A DNA stretch of 64,000 bases from Oscheius dolichura. Taxonomy: Eukaryota; Nematoda; Chromadorea; Rhabditida; Rhabditidae. Location of the stretch: the NCBI GenBank assembly GCA_932521035.1, contig OW051493.1, positions 7,626,001 through 7,690,000 on the forward strand, given 5' to 3'. Position 1 is the stretch's first letter, and each line of letters starts with the position of its first letter. Shown here piece after piece: positions 32,450 to 44,462 of the stretch. The position numbers and the translations under genes are program-made. The notes below the pieces were generated by a model. It was not told the DNA's origin. It did no database searches and saw only the letters and a list, made by a program, of their open reading frames with translations.

Positions 32450-34570
32450 TTGACCCTGTTATGCTCGTGGGCAAGGGCCTGGGCTCGCGTTTCAGGCTCA
32501 CCCCGCGCCTTCGGCGGTCGGCGGCCGCCGACGCGGGGGTTGTAGGTGTGGGTCAGGGCTCCGCGTTAGAGTCTCCCCGTTCTGGTGGTTTTGGTCGAAA
32601 TCCCCGGCTTTGACAAAACTAAAAGCGAAACCATTTTAGACCGTTGGCTGACCAAACCCGACTGGCTATGGAAAAAGGGCTTAACTTTGGTAAAGTGTTG
32701 TCGATTCGTCACTGTTACGCGCCAGAGCTTAGCAAAAAATAAACCGCCAATACGCCAAGAAGCGCCTTCGAATGACACTACTCTCATCGCGCTAGCTCAA
32801 AAAAAGTGGCTTAAAAAAATGAAATTTAAAAGCTCGCTTCCTCCTCCCTCCCTCATTTTCAAAAAATTCTAAAAAATCAGTTCGGCGCAGCAAAAATTAT
32901 CGGTTCGAGTGAGCCTACTCTCAATTCCTCAACTCAAAAAAAGTTGTGGGGTTACAAATCCCACTTTTTTATAACCAAGTGGCCAAGGCGCCCCTTTCAC
33001 AAGAGCGTCTTCCATAAAAACTGGGCACTTGGTTATAAAAATATGAGTTATGTGACCGAACGTTTTTTTTAGTTGAGAAATTGAGAGTAGGCTCATTCGA
33101 ACCAATAATTTTTGCTCGCCATCGTTTGCTATCTTTAAAAAAATGGGAGTGAAGGCGTGAGGAGGAATGGAGCCTCAAAGTTTCGAAAAATGGCACAACG
33201 TTTTTTGAGCTAGCGAGATGAGACTGGGGTCATTCGATGACACTTGTCGCCGTCTCCCAGCTGAATCTTTTTTTGAATTCTCTAAGTGCCACAATGACGA
33301 ATCGACAGCACTTTACCAAAGTTAAGCCCTTTTTCTATAGCCAGCCGGGTTTGGTCAGCCTATGGTTAAAATGGTCTGGGATTTGTCAAAGCCGGGGATC
33401 TCGACCAAACCAATGAAACGGGGGAGTCTGTAACGCGGAGCCTCCGCCAACACGAATCGGGGGCGTCGGCCGGCCGGCGGCCGGCCAAGGCGCCCCTTCC
33501 ACAAGAGCGTCTTCCATAAAAACTGGGCACTTCTAGTCTAACTTTCTATAATAAAAGACGTTATGTAACCGACCCCTTTTTTTGAGTGAGAAAATTGAGA
33601 GTAGGCTCATTCGAACCGATAATTTTTGTTGCGCCGAACTGCACATTTAGATTTTTTTTAAAGTGAGGTAGTGAGGAGGAAGCGAGCTTTTAAATTTCAA
33701 AAAAAGCAACAACGTTTTTTGAGCTAGCGTGACGAGAGTAGGCTCATTCGATGGCGCTTCTTGGCGTATTGGCGGTTTATTTTTTGCTAAGCTCTGGCGC
33801 GTAACAGCGACGAATCGACAGCACTTTACCAAAGTTAAGCCCTTTTTCTATAGCCAGCCGGATTCCGTCAGCCAGCGGTCAGAATGGCCAAGCCTTTCTT
33901 TTGTAAAGTTCTGTAATTCTGACCAAAACCAACGGAACGGAGTAGACCCCAGCGCGGAGCCTCCGCCAACACAAAACGGGGGCGTCGGCTGGCCGCCGGT
34001 GGCGCGCGGCTTCCTAGCTTCTCATTTGCTATATAGTAATTCGGGGTCGGGAAAACCGGATAAATCATCAGAAAAAAAAGTTGCGGGTAACATTAGCTCC
34101 TTTTTTATAAAAAGGTGACTAGGTTGACCCAGTTATGCTCGTGGGCCGCGTTAGAATCTCCCCGTGCCGCTGGTTTTGGTCGAAATCCCAGGCTTTGACA
34201 AAACAAAAGCCGGGCCATTCTGACCGCTGGCTGACCGAGGTCATTCGATGGCGCTTCTTCGTGTATTGGCGGTTTATTTTTTGCTAAGCTCTGGCGCGTA
34301 ACTGTGACGAATCGACAGCACTTTCCAAAGTTAAGCCCTTTTTTCATAGCCAGCCGGGTTTGGTCAGCCGGCGGTCAGAATGGTCTGGAATTTGGCAAAG
34401 CCGGGGATCTCGACCAAAACCAACAGAACGGGGGAGACTCTAACGTGGAGCCTCCGCCAACACAAAACGGGGGCGTCGGCCGGCCGCCGGCCCCTACCAC
34501 AAGGACGTCTTCCATAAAAACTGGGCAAATCCGGAAACCGCGCCTGGTTCCTTTTTCCGATTAGCTTTTG
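32450..34570. repeat. Block of nested inverted and direct repeats
   Basis: Modules such as GCCAGAGCTTAGCAAAAAAT, AAGGGCTTAACTTTGG, GGCGCCCCTTYCACAAGAGCG and AACGGGGGCGTCGGC recur several times in both orientations (for example 32685-32800 inverted at 33745-33850 and 34235-34345). The ORFs found are shadows of these repeats. GC-rich GGCGTCGGC stretches contrast with the flanks. Confidence 0.7.
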
Positions 34571-34577
34571 TGTGTTT

Positions 34578-34606
34578 CCCGTATACACCCTCGTGGTGTA
34601 TACGGG
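34578..34606. repeat. Perfect 12-bp stem, 5-nt loop palindrome
   Basis: CCCGTATACACC, five bases, GGTGTATACGGG, then a T-run. Function unknown. Confidence 0.6.
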
Positions 34607-35154
34607 GTTTTTTGTCTCTCTATAAATCATAAATCAAATCATTAGTTTTTTAACTATTCTGATTATCGGTTACCTTTTTCCTATAAACTACTCATTGGAT
34701 TACGATTTTTGCCGTTTTCCAGCTGATACTTTTTGGGGGGTTCTGGTAGCTTGGATCTTTAGGAAATGGTAGTTTTGAGGAATCCAGCCGCTACAGACCC
34801 CGATCCTTCTATAAAAGGACGCCGATCCCTTTTTTTCTTTTTTTAGAAGCCTTGGCGCGCCCTTTTCTCTAATGTAAACACAAAAAATGGAAAATTTGGT
34901 CCTTGCTGAACGTTATAGACACCGTTTTTGACGGGTTACTGTAGAAACAGGCGAGAAACGGGTGGAAAGGGGAAAGAGACACGAAGAACGGCGGTTTCTT
35001 CCGGGACTTTCGCTCTTTCCGTGTTGAAATAAGAGAATCTCGTCACTTTTCCAATAATGTCGTCTAGTTTTTACAGTTTTTATATTATTTATTATATAAA
35101 AATGCTTCTGTCTGTCTTAGATTCTCTTGCATTCGTCTGTCGTTTCCTCTTCTT

Positions 35155-35558
35155 CTATTTCTTCGGCCATAGAAGAGCGAAAATAGGAAAACCAGAAAGG
35201 AGGAGCAGGAAAGCGAGTACAGCTACGAAAATCTCCCTATCGTAGAGAGTCTCCATCAGAATCACCACAACCAGAATCATCACGCCGAGTAGAAGCCGAA
35301 CCACAAGGACAGCGATGGAAATTAGCCGCATAGGGCCTTTAAATTTCCAGTTATCGGCGGTGTCGGTCTTTTTCGTACAGTAGGTGGAAGAGAAACGGAT
35401 CAGTTCGCCGGCGAGAACTCCGGCGGCGAGCAGCGCCGCGCTGCCGGTACAGACAACTGACAGATCCGGGAAGCCGTTCTTCCATGGCAGGCCGATAAAG
35501 AAAATTGTAAGAGTTGCATAGCCACAGATTTCAAGGACAAGAGTGATGATTATTACCT
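35155..35558 (-). CDS. Four-pass membrane protein, last exon (family shared with 56.7 kb)
   Basis: After a TTTTCAG acceptor the frame reads VIIITLVLEICGYATLTIFF and three further hydrophobic segments (SAALLAAGVLAGEL, RLLLGVMILVVVIL, VAVLAFLLLLSGFPIF), ending LLWPKK-stop. Length and segment spacing match the 134-aa protein at 56740-57144. The upstream exon or start is not established. No named family. Confidence 0.45.
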
Positions 35559-35879
35559 GAAAACGATGGATGTATACTGTAGAAAATAGGGAAAATATAG
35601 AAGAACCCAGGCTGGTATAGTGTACTGGATCTACAACCCTGCTGGGTCTTGTATGGAATAATGGGGGATTTTTTTCCACTTGTGTTTCTCTTTTTGGGAA
35701 TTATTGCTATTAGTACCTATTTTCCAGAACTCCAAATTTATTGTATTACGTTTTCTATTGAAATTTCAGTGAAGGACCCCGTTCTAGGCGGTGCGGTTCG
35801 CAATAGCCCGATCCCCTGCACCCGTAAAGTCTCGGCAGGAGGATCATCGTTATTCAAAACTGTGCAAAACTGTGTTTAT

Positions 35880-36088
35880 TCAAAACTCGCCTGCCTGTTC
35901 CTTCTTCTTCACCGTTCTCTGGGCAGAATAGTCCGCGGGAAGGGTCAGAACATCCGAAGCTCCGTCACTTTGGTTCTCGACTTTTTCCTTCTTCGATTTT
36001 TGAGATGTATCCTTGCCATTTGGAGCAGGCGACTTCTCTGCCTCGCTTTTGGCTCCTTTTTGACTTTTGTTCGTAGCTGATTCTACCA
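35880..36088 (-). CDS. Lys/Ser-rich disordered protein exon
   Basis: A Lys/Ser/Glu-rich frame (MVESATNKSQKGAKSEAEK ... KKKEQAGEF) ends at TGA, overlapping an AATAAA poly(A) signal. The 3' flank (GAGACTTTACGGGTGCAGGG on minus) recurs at 51.0 and 56.3 kb. Low complexity; function unknown. Confidence 0.35.
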
Positions 36089-36224
36089 TCGTTGGGACAA
36101 GTCCTGGCACTGTTTACTTGCTGCTGAAATGACTGGGTTACGGTAATTTCATAAAAAGTAGACGGTCTAGAAAGTGGCGGAAAACGCACCCGGAAGCGTC
36201 TTTTACAGCATCATCCAACCAGCC

Positions 36225-36357
36225 AGGCAGCTGTCAGCAAACCTCTCGCCAGCCCAAGTTCTCATTCTTTGCAGCTGTCAGCAAACCTCTCGCCAGCCCA
36301 ATTTCTCATTCTCTTTGCATCTCACATTCAGTAAAATTCATTTTAAGCTATCAAAAA
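36225..36357 (+). promoter_or_regulatory. Kelch copy 2 upstream region with tandem CTGTCAGCAAACCTCTCGCC
   Basis: CTGTCAGCAAACCTCTCGCC plus CAGCCCAAKTTCTCATTCT is duplicated in tandem just upstream of the ATG. The same arrangement occurs at 59885-59990 before the isolated Kelch exon 1. Confidence 0.4.
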
Positions 36358-38335
36358 ATGAGCGATGATCCACTGATGGCAATGTACGAAGCCCAGGCGA
36401 TTAAGAAACAACAAGAAATTGATAGGTTGAAAAGAGAAAAAGAAGAATTGGAGGAAAAATTGAATAGAAAAGAAGAAGAATTGAAGGAAATATTGAATGG
36501 AAATGAAGACGAATTGAAAAAAATATTCAGAAAGCTTCGCAAGTATTTTGGGATCTCCCTAATACTAAACTGTTTGATAAGTTCGTCCCTTTTTACGTAA
36601 CTTTTTATATTTTTTTTGCCTTTTATGAGGTGCTTTTGGTGTCAAAATGATTCTCTCCTAATTCCCCAGAATCGTAAGCACTTTGGATATGAGTTTCCTG
36701 TGACCCTGGCAAGTTAGCTTTCATAGAGTTTCGACCATTTTTTTGACACGAGGTGATGTGGTGACTCACCATGCAGCTTTCATAAAAAGTTAGGTTGGTC
36801 CTTTTGCAAAGTTTGACGTCAGTTATCAGCCAAAAAAGGTTTTTAGCCCCCAGGATGGCCGAGTATCGCTCTTTTGAAAATGTCGAATTTGTATATAGGG
36901 AAACTCAACGGCAAAAATCCAATTAATTCCAATTACTTCAGCGTTGGAATGATTCTATAGATCTCGGCCTAACGAACAGCTTTTGTTCAAGTAGTAGAGA
37001 GGTAAGTCCAGAAATAGCCGAGATATACCGATTCTTCCCCGCCATGTTCGTTTGTATCCCACCTTCAGAAGTCCACGCACCTAGTGTCAAAAAAGGTCGA
37101 ATCTCGATGATAGCTAACTTGCCAGGGTGATAGGAAACACCCATCCAAAACCATATACGGTTCTGGAAAATTCGGAGAGGATCATTTTGATACCAAAACT
37201 ACCTCGAAAAATGCAAAAAATAAAAAGTTACGTAAAAAAGGGACGAACTTATCAAACAGCTTAGTATGCGCTGTTGTATTTCTAAGTCGGACAGCCGTTG
37301 ACCATACGACAAAAAGAAAATCCACTTCAGAAACTGTGAGTTATTTTTAATGATTTAGCATAAATCTCCGTTTAGATTTTGGTTGTGGGAGGACTGAGAA
37401 ATAATGGATATGACTACGCTGGAATGGCAGTGTTGAGCCAGGATAGAACAAAATGGATTGAAATAGAACTGGAATTACCTTATGAGGCTCTTGGTAGTGG
37501 AGCAATCTATCTCAATGGAGAAATCTATTTATTTGGTGGTGCCGATAATCCAAAAGATTTGTATAAATTGGACAAAAATCTGAAATGGATCCGACTGGCT
37601 GATATGAATGTTGGACGCAGAAGGATTGAAAATAGTTGTTTGGAATGGAATGGGGATATTTGGGTGTTCGGAGGATGGGATCCTGAAAATGAAGAAAACC
37701 TAAAAAGTGTGGAAAGATACGATCCGAAGAAGAATAAATGGACATTAATGGGGTGAGTTTAGTTTCGATTTTCTCTTTTGTTTGGATAAGTGAAAACCAG
37801 ATTATTAACAGATTTTAGAGATATGAAATATGGAAGATCTACTGCAGCAGCGACATTATGGCATAATAAAATAATTATTTGTGGTGGATGGATTGGAGAT
37901 TACACCCTCACGAAAACTGCAGAATGTTATAATCCTGAAGATAACAGCTGGAATGAATTTGCTCATTTACCAACCATCCTCTGGGGTCCTTCACTCGTTA
38001 CTTATGAAAATAAGTTTATTCTATTTGGTGGACATGATAGCAACGGGCAAACAAACGCCGTGTGGGAGCTCGACCCTCAAAAATCAAATTCAAAATGGAA
38101 TCCCTTGCCGCCATTGAAATATCCTTCCGCCTATTTTGCTGGAAAAATCATTGACCAAGAAATTTATGCAATTGGTGGATCTCAGAAAATAGGTTTAGAT
38201 CTGAGTCGAGTTGAAATATTCGATGGAGAACGATGGCGAGATGGAGCAGCTCTTCCTTATTCGTGGGCTCGTATGTCGTCTGTGATTATTCCCCAAACCT
38301 TGGCTGATCGTCTTTGCCAGTACAAAAAAGAATAA
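36358..38335 (+). CDS. Membrane-anchored coiled-coil Kelch protein, copy 2
   Basis: Exons 36358-36580, 37265-37335, 37376-37752 and 37819-38335 close in phase (395 aa). Same order as copy 1: coiled coil, membrane span, neck, Kelch propeller (IYLFGGADNP, GDIWVFGGWD, KIIICGGWIGD, AIGGSQKIG). Differences cluster in loops after each GG. The 684-nt first intron is the same inverted repeat with a shorter centre. Confidence 0.8.
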
Positions 38336-38442
38336 ATCGAAAATATCCTGTTATGACAGCTCCTTTTCCATTTTCTACTGCTAGTGCCAACACAAAGCTG
38401 CCGAACACTTCAATAATTCCTTTATTTTCAGTGGAAAATATA

Positions 38443-40303
38443 ATGCTTCGTGTGCTCGTCTTCGTGACTTTGATCGCCTGGGGTCATGCCACTGGTGATG
38501 GCGGTTTTGCCCGTTTTTGTAGAGAGTTTCTGGAGGGAGATGTGGTGAATGAGCGAACGTGTGAGAAGGAGTTCAAGTTCCAGCAAGTGCCTGGCGAGTC
38601 GGCTGAAGCAATCTGTCAATTCTGGAGCCGTTTTGATGTTATAAGCGCCAAAGTGGAGAAGAACAAGTTGAACTGTATTTGGAACATGACCGGCGACTGT
38701 GGCCGCGATCACTACATCCGTGGATATTGCTACAAGCTAGCTCCTGCCTGCACCGGTGACTATAAACTGACTCCCCTGAATGAGGGCGTGGCCTTCCGCT
38801 GGGTTGCTCTCACTTATGACGCGGATGCGGTGATGCTTGAACTGCTGAAGAAGTACCAGGAGCCGTCTGTTAGTTATGCGGATAGCCAGTTGCTTCCATT
38901 GGGTGTCGGTGAAAAGCCTAAGGATATGGGCGTGATTCTCAGTCGGATGTCGGCGTTTAGCGGCTACCCGGGAGATCCTATATATTAAAGCGCTATGGTC
39001 TCCGTTTGTGTAGCGGTGCGTTGACATGTCGAGATTTTTATAGCGCAGTGGCTAAGAGGCCGGGCGCGGTCGGAGAGGTCGCGGGTTCGAACCCCACCCC
39101 CCGTCAAACCTTTTTGCTATTTTGTTTTGAGGCCCTCGATACTTTCCAAGTGTTCCTGAAGTATTTTTCGCTGCGGGACCTGTTCGTGGTGGGACCTTAA
39201 CCCGTAGGTCGAGGGGTCGGTTCCTCCTTCAGTCAACTTGTTTTGCTTTGTCTGTTTAGCATTTTTGTTTGGCTAGAAAACATTTTCTTTGCAGGACCCG
39301 ATCGTGGTGGGACCCCAACCCACAGGGCGACGGTTCGGTCGTCTTTTGTTTTGTCTATATAGCCCTAACTGCAATTGTTGCAAATTACAACATCGCTGAC
39401 GGGGTGATATCAGGATGGTGCGGGAGAACGAGGAAGAATAGGGGCGCGGAAGAAGGGGACAGAGGAGCTGGGCATAGAACAGTGAGAGAAGGAAATGCGA
39501 AAGGGATTCGGCGGAGAAAGGGAAGAAGAGCACGAGGGATGGGACGCCGTGAGTCAGAAGAGGGGAAGAGAGTGCCCAGGGAGTTGGGGGAAGGGGCTTC
39601 CAAGCGCGAGGTAAAACCACAGTTGGCGCAGCCAACGTCCAGCCGAAGACCCCCCACAGGGGGGTCGAAACGGCTGGTATTGTCTACTTGTCTAAAATGA
39701 TTGTTGATGGCAGTGAACAGCTGACGACAGACAGCGTCTGCCGGAAGAAGGCCTTTGGAGAACGTGAGTTTTAAACGAGCATTTACACTTGTACACAATT
39801 TTTGCAGAGAATTTGGGTCTGACTGGCTGGGGCAGTCTTTGTGGTGGCCAGACAGATACTGTAAAACACAAGTCGGGCGGCTTTGGCAACCGAGCCATCC
39901 AGTCCAATGATGGCAGCTTTACTCTCCGCCTGACCCGCAACATCTACTCGCCCATGTTGGAATCGAGCGGAGAAGTCGACCTGAACTACTTCCACGATGT
40001 TTGCGAGGCTTGTTTGTTTCTTTTCCAACTAAAGAAGGGCTTAGACTTTCTGTGAAGATTGTTTCGTCGCCACTCCGGATTATTTGGACAGTGCCAAGCT
40101 GAAAACCAGCGTGGGCAATGGAAAGTTCTGGCTGCCCGGATCACGGAACCCCATCTCGGGGACGACTGACTGCACCAAGGCGGCCTGTGACCCTCCCGAC
40201 CAGCTTAACGAGTGGAAGATGCTCCACCACAAGAAGCATGGGAAGTCGGCCACTCTGGAAACCGCGTACTGGGCCCCCGGCATGCCAAACAAACGCTGCT
40301 CGG
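38443..40303 (+). pseudogene. Secreted vWA/lectin-type gene, 5' half, split by repeat elements
   Basis: Signal peptide MLRVLVFVTLIAWGHA, then a Cys-containing domain (FCREFLEGDVV, CIWNMTGDCGRDHYIRGYC, CTGDYKLTP) to about 38978, where a tRNA-derived element begins. Coding-like sequence resumes at about 39630 (GIVYLSKMIVDGSEQLTT, ENLGLTGWGSLCGGQT, GSFTLRLTRNIYSPML). It continues to NGKFWLPGSRNPISGTTDC and PNKRC at 40303, where a second, inverted element abuts mid-domain. The missing 3' part (lectin end, vWA) is seen in the 47.97-49.26 kb copy. Broken by the second insertion; the first could sit in an intron. Confidence 0.6.
38979..39610 (+). mobile_element. tRNA-derived SINE-like element, plus copy
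   Basis: Starts TATATATTAAAGCGCTA. It contains a tRNA-like unit (TAGCGCAGTGGCTAAGAGG ... GGGTTCGAACCCC at 39044-39104), then two further modules built on GACCxGxTCGTGGTGGGACC with box-B-like GGTCGGTTCC and CGACGGTTCGG. An inverted relative lies at 40304-41012. The right end is not sharply defined. Confidence 0.6.
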
Positions 40304-41012
40304 AGTTCCTCTCTCCCCTTCCTCGCGCCTTGCTTCTTCTCTCCCTCCCGCTCCGTTTTCCATTCCCTCTACCTCGCCGTCCCTCCCTTGGTGTTTCGTA
40401 TCTTACCAATTCCCCCGCGTCCGTTCTGCTCGGTTGCGATTGATCAAAGGATAATCACTCGCAAGGGGAGCTGTCGTTCGTCTCTTCCTCCATTCTCACG
40501 TGCTCCTCAATTTCCTTCCCTTCCAAGTATCTTTCATTCCGGGTCCACCCGGCCCGCCCTGCTCTGACCTCGTCAGCGTTGTTATCATCTTCAACAACTG
40601 AAGTTATGGCTAAATAGACAAAGTAAAAGACGTTACCCAACGTGGGAACCGAACCTTCGACCCCTCGATTGGGGTCCCAGCACGATTGGGTCCCACAGCG
40701 AAAACATTTTATAACAAAACAAAAATGCTAAACAGACAAAACAAAAGAAATTGGTCGAAGGAGGAACCGAACCGTAGCTATGCTGTTGGGGTCCCACCGC
40801 GAACGGGTCCCGCAACGAAAAATACTTCAGGAATACTTGGGCAGTGTCGAGGACCTCAAAACAAAAAAGCAAAAAGGTTTGACGCCAGCGGGGATCGAAC
40901 CCGCGACATCTTCGACCGCGCGCCCGCCCTCTTAACCACTACACCATGAAATTTCGACATGTCAACGCACAGACAGACAGACACGGTAGCGTTTTAATAT
41001 ATAGGATAGGAT
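40304..41012 (-). mobile_element. tRNA-derived SINE-like element, minus copy
   Basis: Reads on minus from TATATATTAAAACGCTACC, with (CTGT)n, then GTGTAGTGGTTAAGAGGG ... GCGGGTTCGATCCCC, then the same TCGTGGTGGGACC-type modules, ending at the broken vWA/lectin exon at 40303. About 709 bp. Its start abuts the truncated vWA copy at 41013. Confidence 0.65.
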
Positions 41013-41917
41013 CTTCCTGCGGCGAACCATCAGTAATAACAATCATCAAAGCCGGCTTGGTTTTATCTCTTCTGACCTCTGTATTATCATGGTACCAATT
41101 TGTCGCATGATATATAGCCCAATAGGTGGGCGTATACCCCTTAAGATATAAGTCCGTCGCTTGTTTTACAGCAACGTTGTATCGATCTACGCTCCAGCCT
41201 TGCTGCACCCAACCACGTCTCCACTCCAATTCATACGATAAACCCAACCATCTCTCCTCAGTACTATATTGTTAAAAAAGCATGCGAACATGTCTCGGCA
41301 ACCAGCTTGCACCATTAAGAAGAAATTTTCTCATCTGAAAAATAGCATACATCTTGTAGCAATGATCTATGCTTTTCCTCCTTGGACAGTTAATATTGCC
41401 CATATAAACGAAAAATGCGCACCTTTTCGAAATTATGTGGCTTAATGGAAGAGGAACCATCAATCACAAAAATAATAGCATCCAAATTAGTTTCCTCCGT
41501 TTTCCGATCAGGCTTACAAGGGTCCGCCACGCAAACATATCCCTGAAAAGAAATTGGAATAAACAGTGAAGTTGCAAGGATTACTTACAGGCTTCAAATT
41601 GAATTTTCCAATATAGGATCTCATAACACTTTGGTCCGCATTAAATGAAGAGTCCAAAACATCTATCAAGCCGGCTTTGCACTTGCAGCCACCGTTGCCA
41701 TCGGGTACCGAATACTTGTAGCAGTGGCTGACGCTTTTCGGGATGGGAGGGATCGGTCCTTGGACGCAAACCAGAGGCAGACGGTCAAAAATCGGCACGT
41801 CGACAACTTTTCCATTATGATAGGCCATGGCGTACCGTCCCTGGTCTGAGCAGCGTTTGTTGGGCACGCCGGCGGCCCAGTACGCGGTTTCCAGAGTGGC
41901 CGACTTGTGGAGGAGCA
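41013..41917 (-). pseudogene. vWA/lectin-type gene fragment (left arm of inverted repeat 3)
   Basis: Same coding blocks as 61190-62049: KSATLETAYWA, DQGRYAMAYHNGKVVDVP, GGCKCKAG, VIDGSSSI (a D-x-S-x-S MIDAS motif) and, on this copy only, PALMIVITDGSPQ. 5' truncated at the Helitron junction, 3' truncated by the SINE-like element. A TAA interrupts the vWA frame (after RML). Confidence 0.7.
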
Positions 41918-41964
41918 TCCTGTGACCCCCATCTCGGCGGAAACCCCAGACGCTGGAGCTCAAG

Positions 41965-42262
41965 TCTCGGCTCATATGATCCACAGAGACTGTGGTGTCG
42001 GATCCCCGTGCTGGAGGAATGACTCCTGCTCCAAAAAATTCTCAAAGTCCTTCCAAGAGGTGACGGACATGGACAGAGACGGCTTCCCCGCCTACAAGAG
42101 AAGAAACGACCGCACTCAAGTCCGTATTGGAGAAGTCGGAAGCGACAGAGTTCGCTATTACAACAACCAGTGGGTTGTTCCATTCAACGCCTTCCTCCTG
42201 TTGAAATATGATGGCCACATCAACGTGGAGCTTTGCACTCTCCTGCATGCCGTTACTTTTCA
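41965..42262 (+). mobile_element. Helitron helicase-like domain fragment
   Basis: Reads HRDCGVGSPCW, CSKKFSKSFQEVT, DGFPAYKRRND, YNNQWVVPFNAFLLLKYDGH, INVELC. This is the block usually seen in Helitron Rep/helicase polyproteins (CPK-F.., DGYP-Y.RR, NRWVVPYN, HINVE-C). About 100 residues only, fused to Kelch intron hairpin sequence on one side and the vWA fragment on the other. Confidence 0.7.
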
Positions 42263-42869
42263 AGGTAGTTTTGGTATCAAAATGATCCTCTCCGAATTTT
42301 CCAGAACCGTATATGGTTTTGGATGGGTGTTTCCTATCACCCTGGCAAGTTAGCTATCATCGAGATTCGACCTTTTTTGACACTTCTGAAGGTGGGATAC
42401 AAACGAACATGGCGGGGAAGAATCGGTATATCTCGGCTATTTCTGGACTTACCTCTCTACTACTTGAACAAAAGCTGTTCGTTAGGCCGAGATCTATAGA
42501 ATCATACCAACGCTGAAGTAATTGGAATTAATTGGATTTTTGCCGTTGAGTTTCCCTATATACAAATTCGACATTTTCAAAAGAGCGCTACTCGGCCATC
42601 CTAGAGGCTACCGGGATAAACTTTTTTTGGCTGATAACTGACGTCAAAAGCAAAAGGACCAACCTAACTTTTTATGAACGCTGCATGGTGAGTCACCACA
42701 TCACCTCGTGTCAAAAATGGTCGAAACTCTATGAAAGCTAACTTGCCAGGGTCACAGGAAACTCATATCCAAAGTGCTTACGATTCTGGGGAATTCGGAA
42801 GGATCACTTTGATACCAAAATTACCTCATAAAGAGCAAAAAATAAAAAGTTACGTAAAAAAGGACGAAC

Positions 42870-43065
42870 TTATCAAACAACATAGCATTAGGGGGAGCCC
42901 TAAATACTTGCAAAGCTTTCTCAATTTTTCCTCCAATTTGTCTTCATTTCCATTCAATTTTTCCTCCCATTCTTCTTTCTCCCTTTTCAACCTATCAATT
43001 TCTAATTGTTTCTCAATAGCGATTGCCTGAGCTTCGTACATTTTCATAAGTGGATCATCGCTCAT
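42870..43065 (-). pseudogene. Isolated Kelch exon 1 (coiled coil) with half hairpin intron
   Basis: MSDDPLMKMYEAQAIAIEKQ coiled-coil exon, followed by the GTTCGT donor and the first part of the inverted-repeat intron. The sequence then runs into the Helitron fragment. No Kelch exons follow. Confidence 0.7.
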
Positions 43066-43557
43066 TTTTATAGCTTAAAATGAATTTTACTGAATGAATA
43101 ATACAAAAAGAATGAGAAAATGGGCTGACGAGAGGTTTGCTGACAGCTGCAAAGAGTGAGAAATTGACCGGCCATTGATTGCTCGCCGCATTTTGGCCGT
43201 TATCATGGGAAGAAGATAGAATTGGTTTAAGTTTAACAACAGGAAAAAAACTACAAGCTGAAAAAAAGAAAAGAATAGAAATGGATGGCTAAAGAAGGTG
43301 GCTGCGAATAAATTTGGCTCATTTTTTGGAGTGATTTGTTAGAAAATCGAAGGGAAATGATGGAAAAGCTGATAGGAAATGAAAATTGCGAAGTTTTGGA
43401 TCGAAGACTCCGCTGAAGAAGATGCGTCTTTCTCAGTACAAAAAAGAATAAATAAATTCCATTTTTCAAGTTCTTTAGAAAACGGCGGGAATAGAAGTCA
43501 TTCTAATGTTGAGAATATCGTAATTCCTATGTGAAAAAGAGAAACTCAAATTTTTAG

Positions 43558-43698
43558 GGAATAGACAACGTCACGGAGCAATATCTTTTCGATAAATTGA
43601 AGCTAGAAGGCCGAAAAAGCGTCTCAAACACGGCGAAGACAGAAGTCGACGAACTGATTAAGAAATGGATTCAAGAAGATACGGGCATCGAAGTTTGA
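43558..43698 (+). pseudogene. Duplicated last exon of ENY2
   Basis: Identical to the ENY2 exon 3 at 59104-59244 except D for Y at one codon (AKTEVDELI). Exons 1 and 2 are absent. A Kelch 3' end relic (CAGTACAAAAAAGAATAAAT) lies just upstream at 43433. Confidence 0.8.
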
Positions 43699-44380
43699 TC
43701 TCTTTCTCTCTTTACTTTGTTTATTTTTTGTCTTTCAAAATTAAAAATTGTATTGAAGGAGTGTCGGTAGAAAATGCTGTAGAACTTGTAGTCTCAAATT
43801 ATAAAAATAGAAGTTTGAGAAGCATTTCAGAACCCATCAATTCTTCGTTTTTCTTTTCATTTTCTTCAAATGTTTCTCTTTAAATTCGTAAATAAAGAAA
43901 CCTTTCCACATTGGATCATTTTCTTAGAGAGCGGAAACACTTCCAATTGATCGCAGGGGTTCCCTGAAAAATTAGAAGCTGAAAACGGCCAGAATTCGCT
44001 CTTCCTTTCGTGATAAAAAGAAAAATGCGCCCTTATCAGGCGATCAAGCAGCCAATAAACCTGACGCCAGCCCATTTACTCATTCTGTTTGTATTCTTCG
44101 GGCTCCGGCAGGACGCTCACTTCGCGGGCTAGAGGTTAGAAGCTAACCGTCAGCTTCCCCCTTTTTTCTCTCTTCCTGCAGGAAAGAGTAACGTTGCATT
44201 CTCATAAACCCTTTTCCTCCCAACCTCTTTCTTTTTTCTCGCCTCTCCCTAACGGCGATCAGTAAAGCTCACCCGGTGACGTCACCTATCAATTCAACTT
44301 TTCCTCTTATCTTATCTTTTTTTGCCTTCTTCATCCCTTCTCACTTTTTATCTGATTGCTGACAAAAATTCCTTTGAGCG

Positions 44381-44462
44381 TACAGTCCGGCCAGAAATTA
44401 TAGGGACACTTGATTTCAAATTTTTTTTGGAGGGTTTCAAAATATACGGTGGGCGGACTGTA
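44381..44462. mobile_element. Small Tc1/mariner-type MITE end
   Basis: TACAGTCCGGCC ... GGGCGGACTGTA forms an 82-bp TA-flanked unit. The same internal sequence with flanks recurs inverted at about 62045-62125, and the terminus matches the element at 62153. Confidence 0.5.

Larger units (their letters stand above)
41058..43070. repeat. Inverted repeat 3, left arm
   Basis: Reverse complement of about 60010-62049 with a constant coordinate sum (103107) from 41058 to ~42730. Beyond that the arms remain homologous but diverge in the Kelch exon 1 part. Confidence 0.9.

Noticed and set aside
32585-34630. Several 60-130 aa ORFs with similar sequence
   Set aside because: All map to recurrent inverted modules of the repeat block, with no consistent frame between copies.
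39044-39104. Functional tRNA gene
   Set aside because: Box A and box B are present but the acceptor stem does not close and related copies exist inside larger elements, so it is treated as a tRNA-derived repeat.
42313-42516. Repeated 67-aa ORF (MVLDGCFLSPWQVSYHRD) seen at six places
   Set aside because: It always coincides with the inner arm of the Kelch intron hairpin in antisense and has no start context or domain. Read as a shadow of the repeat.
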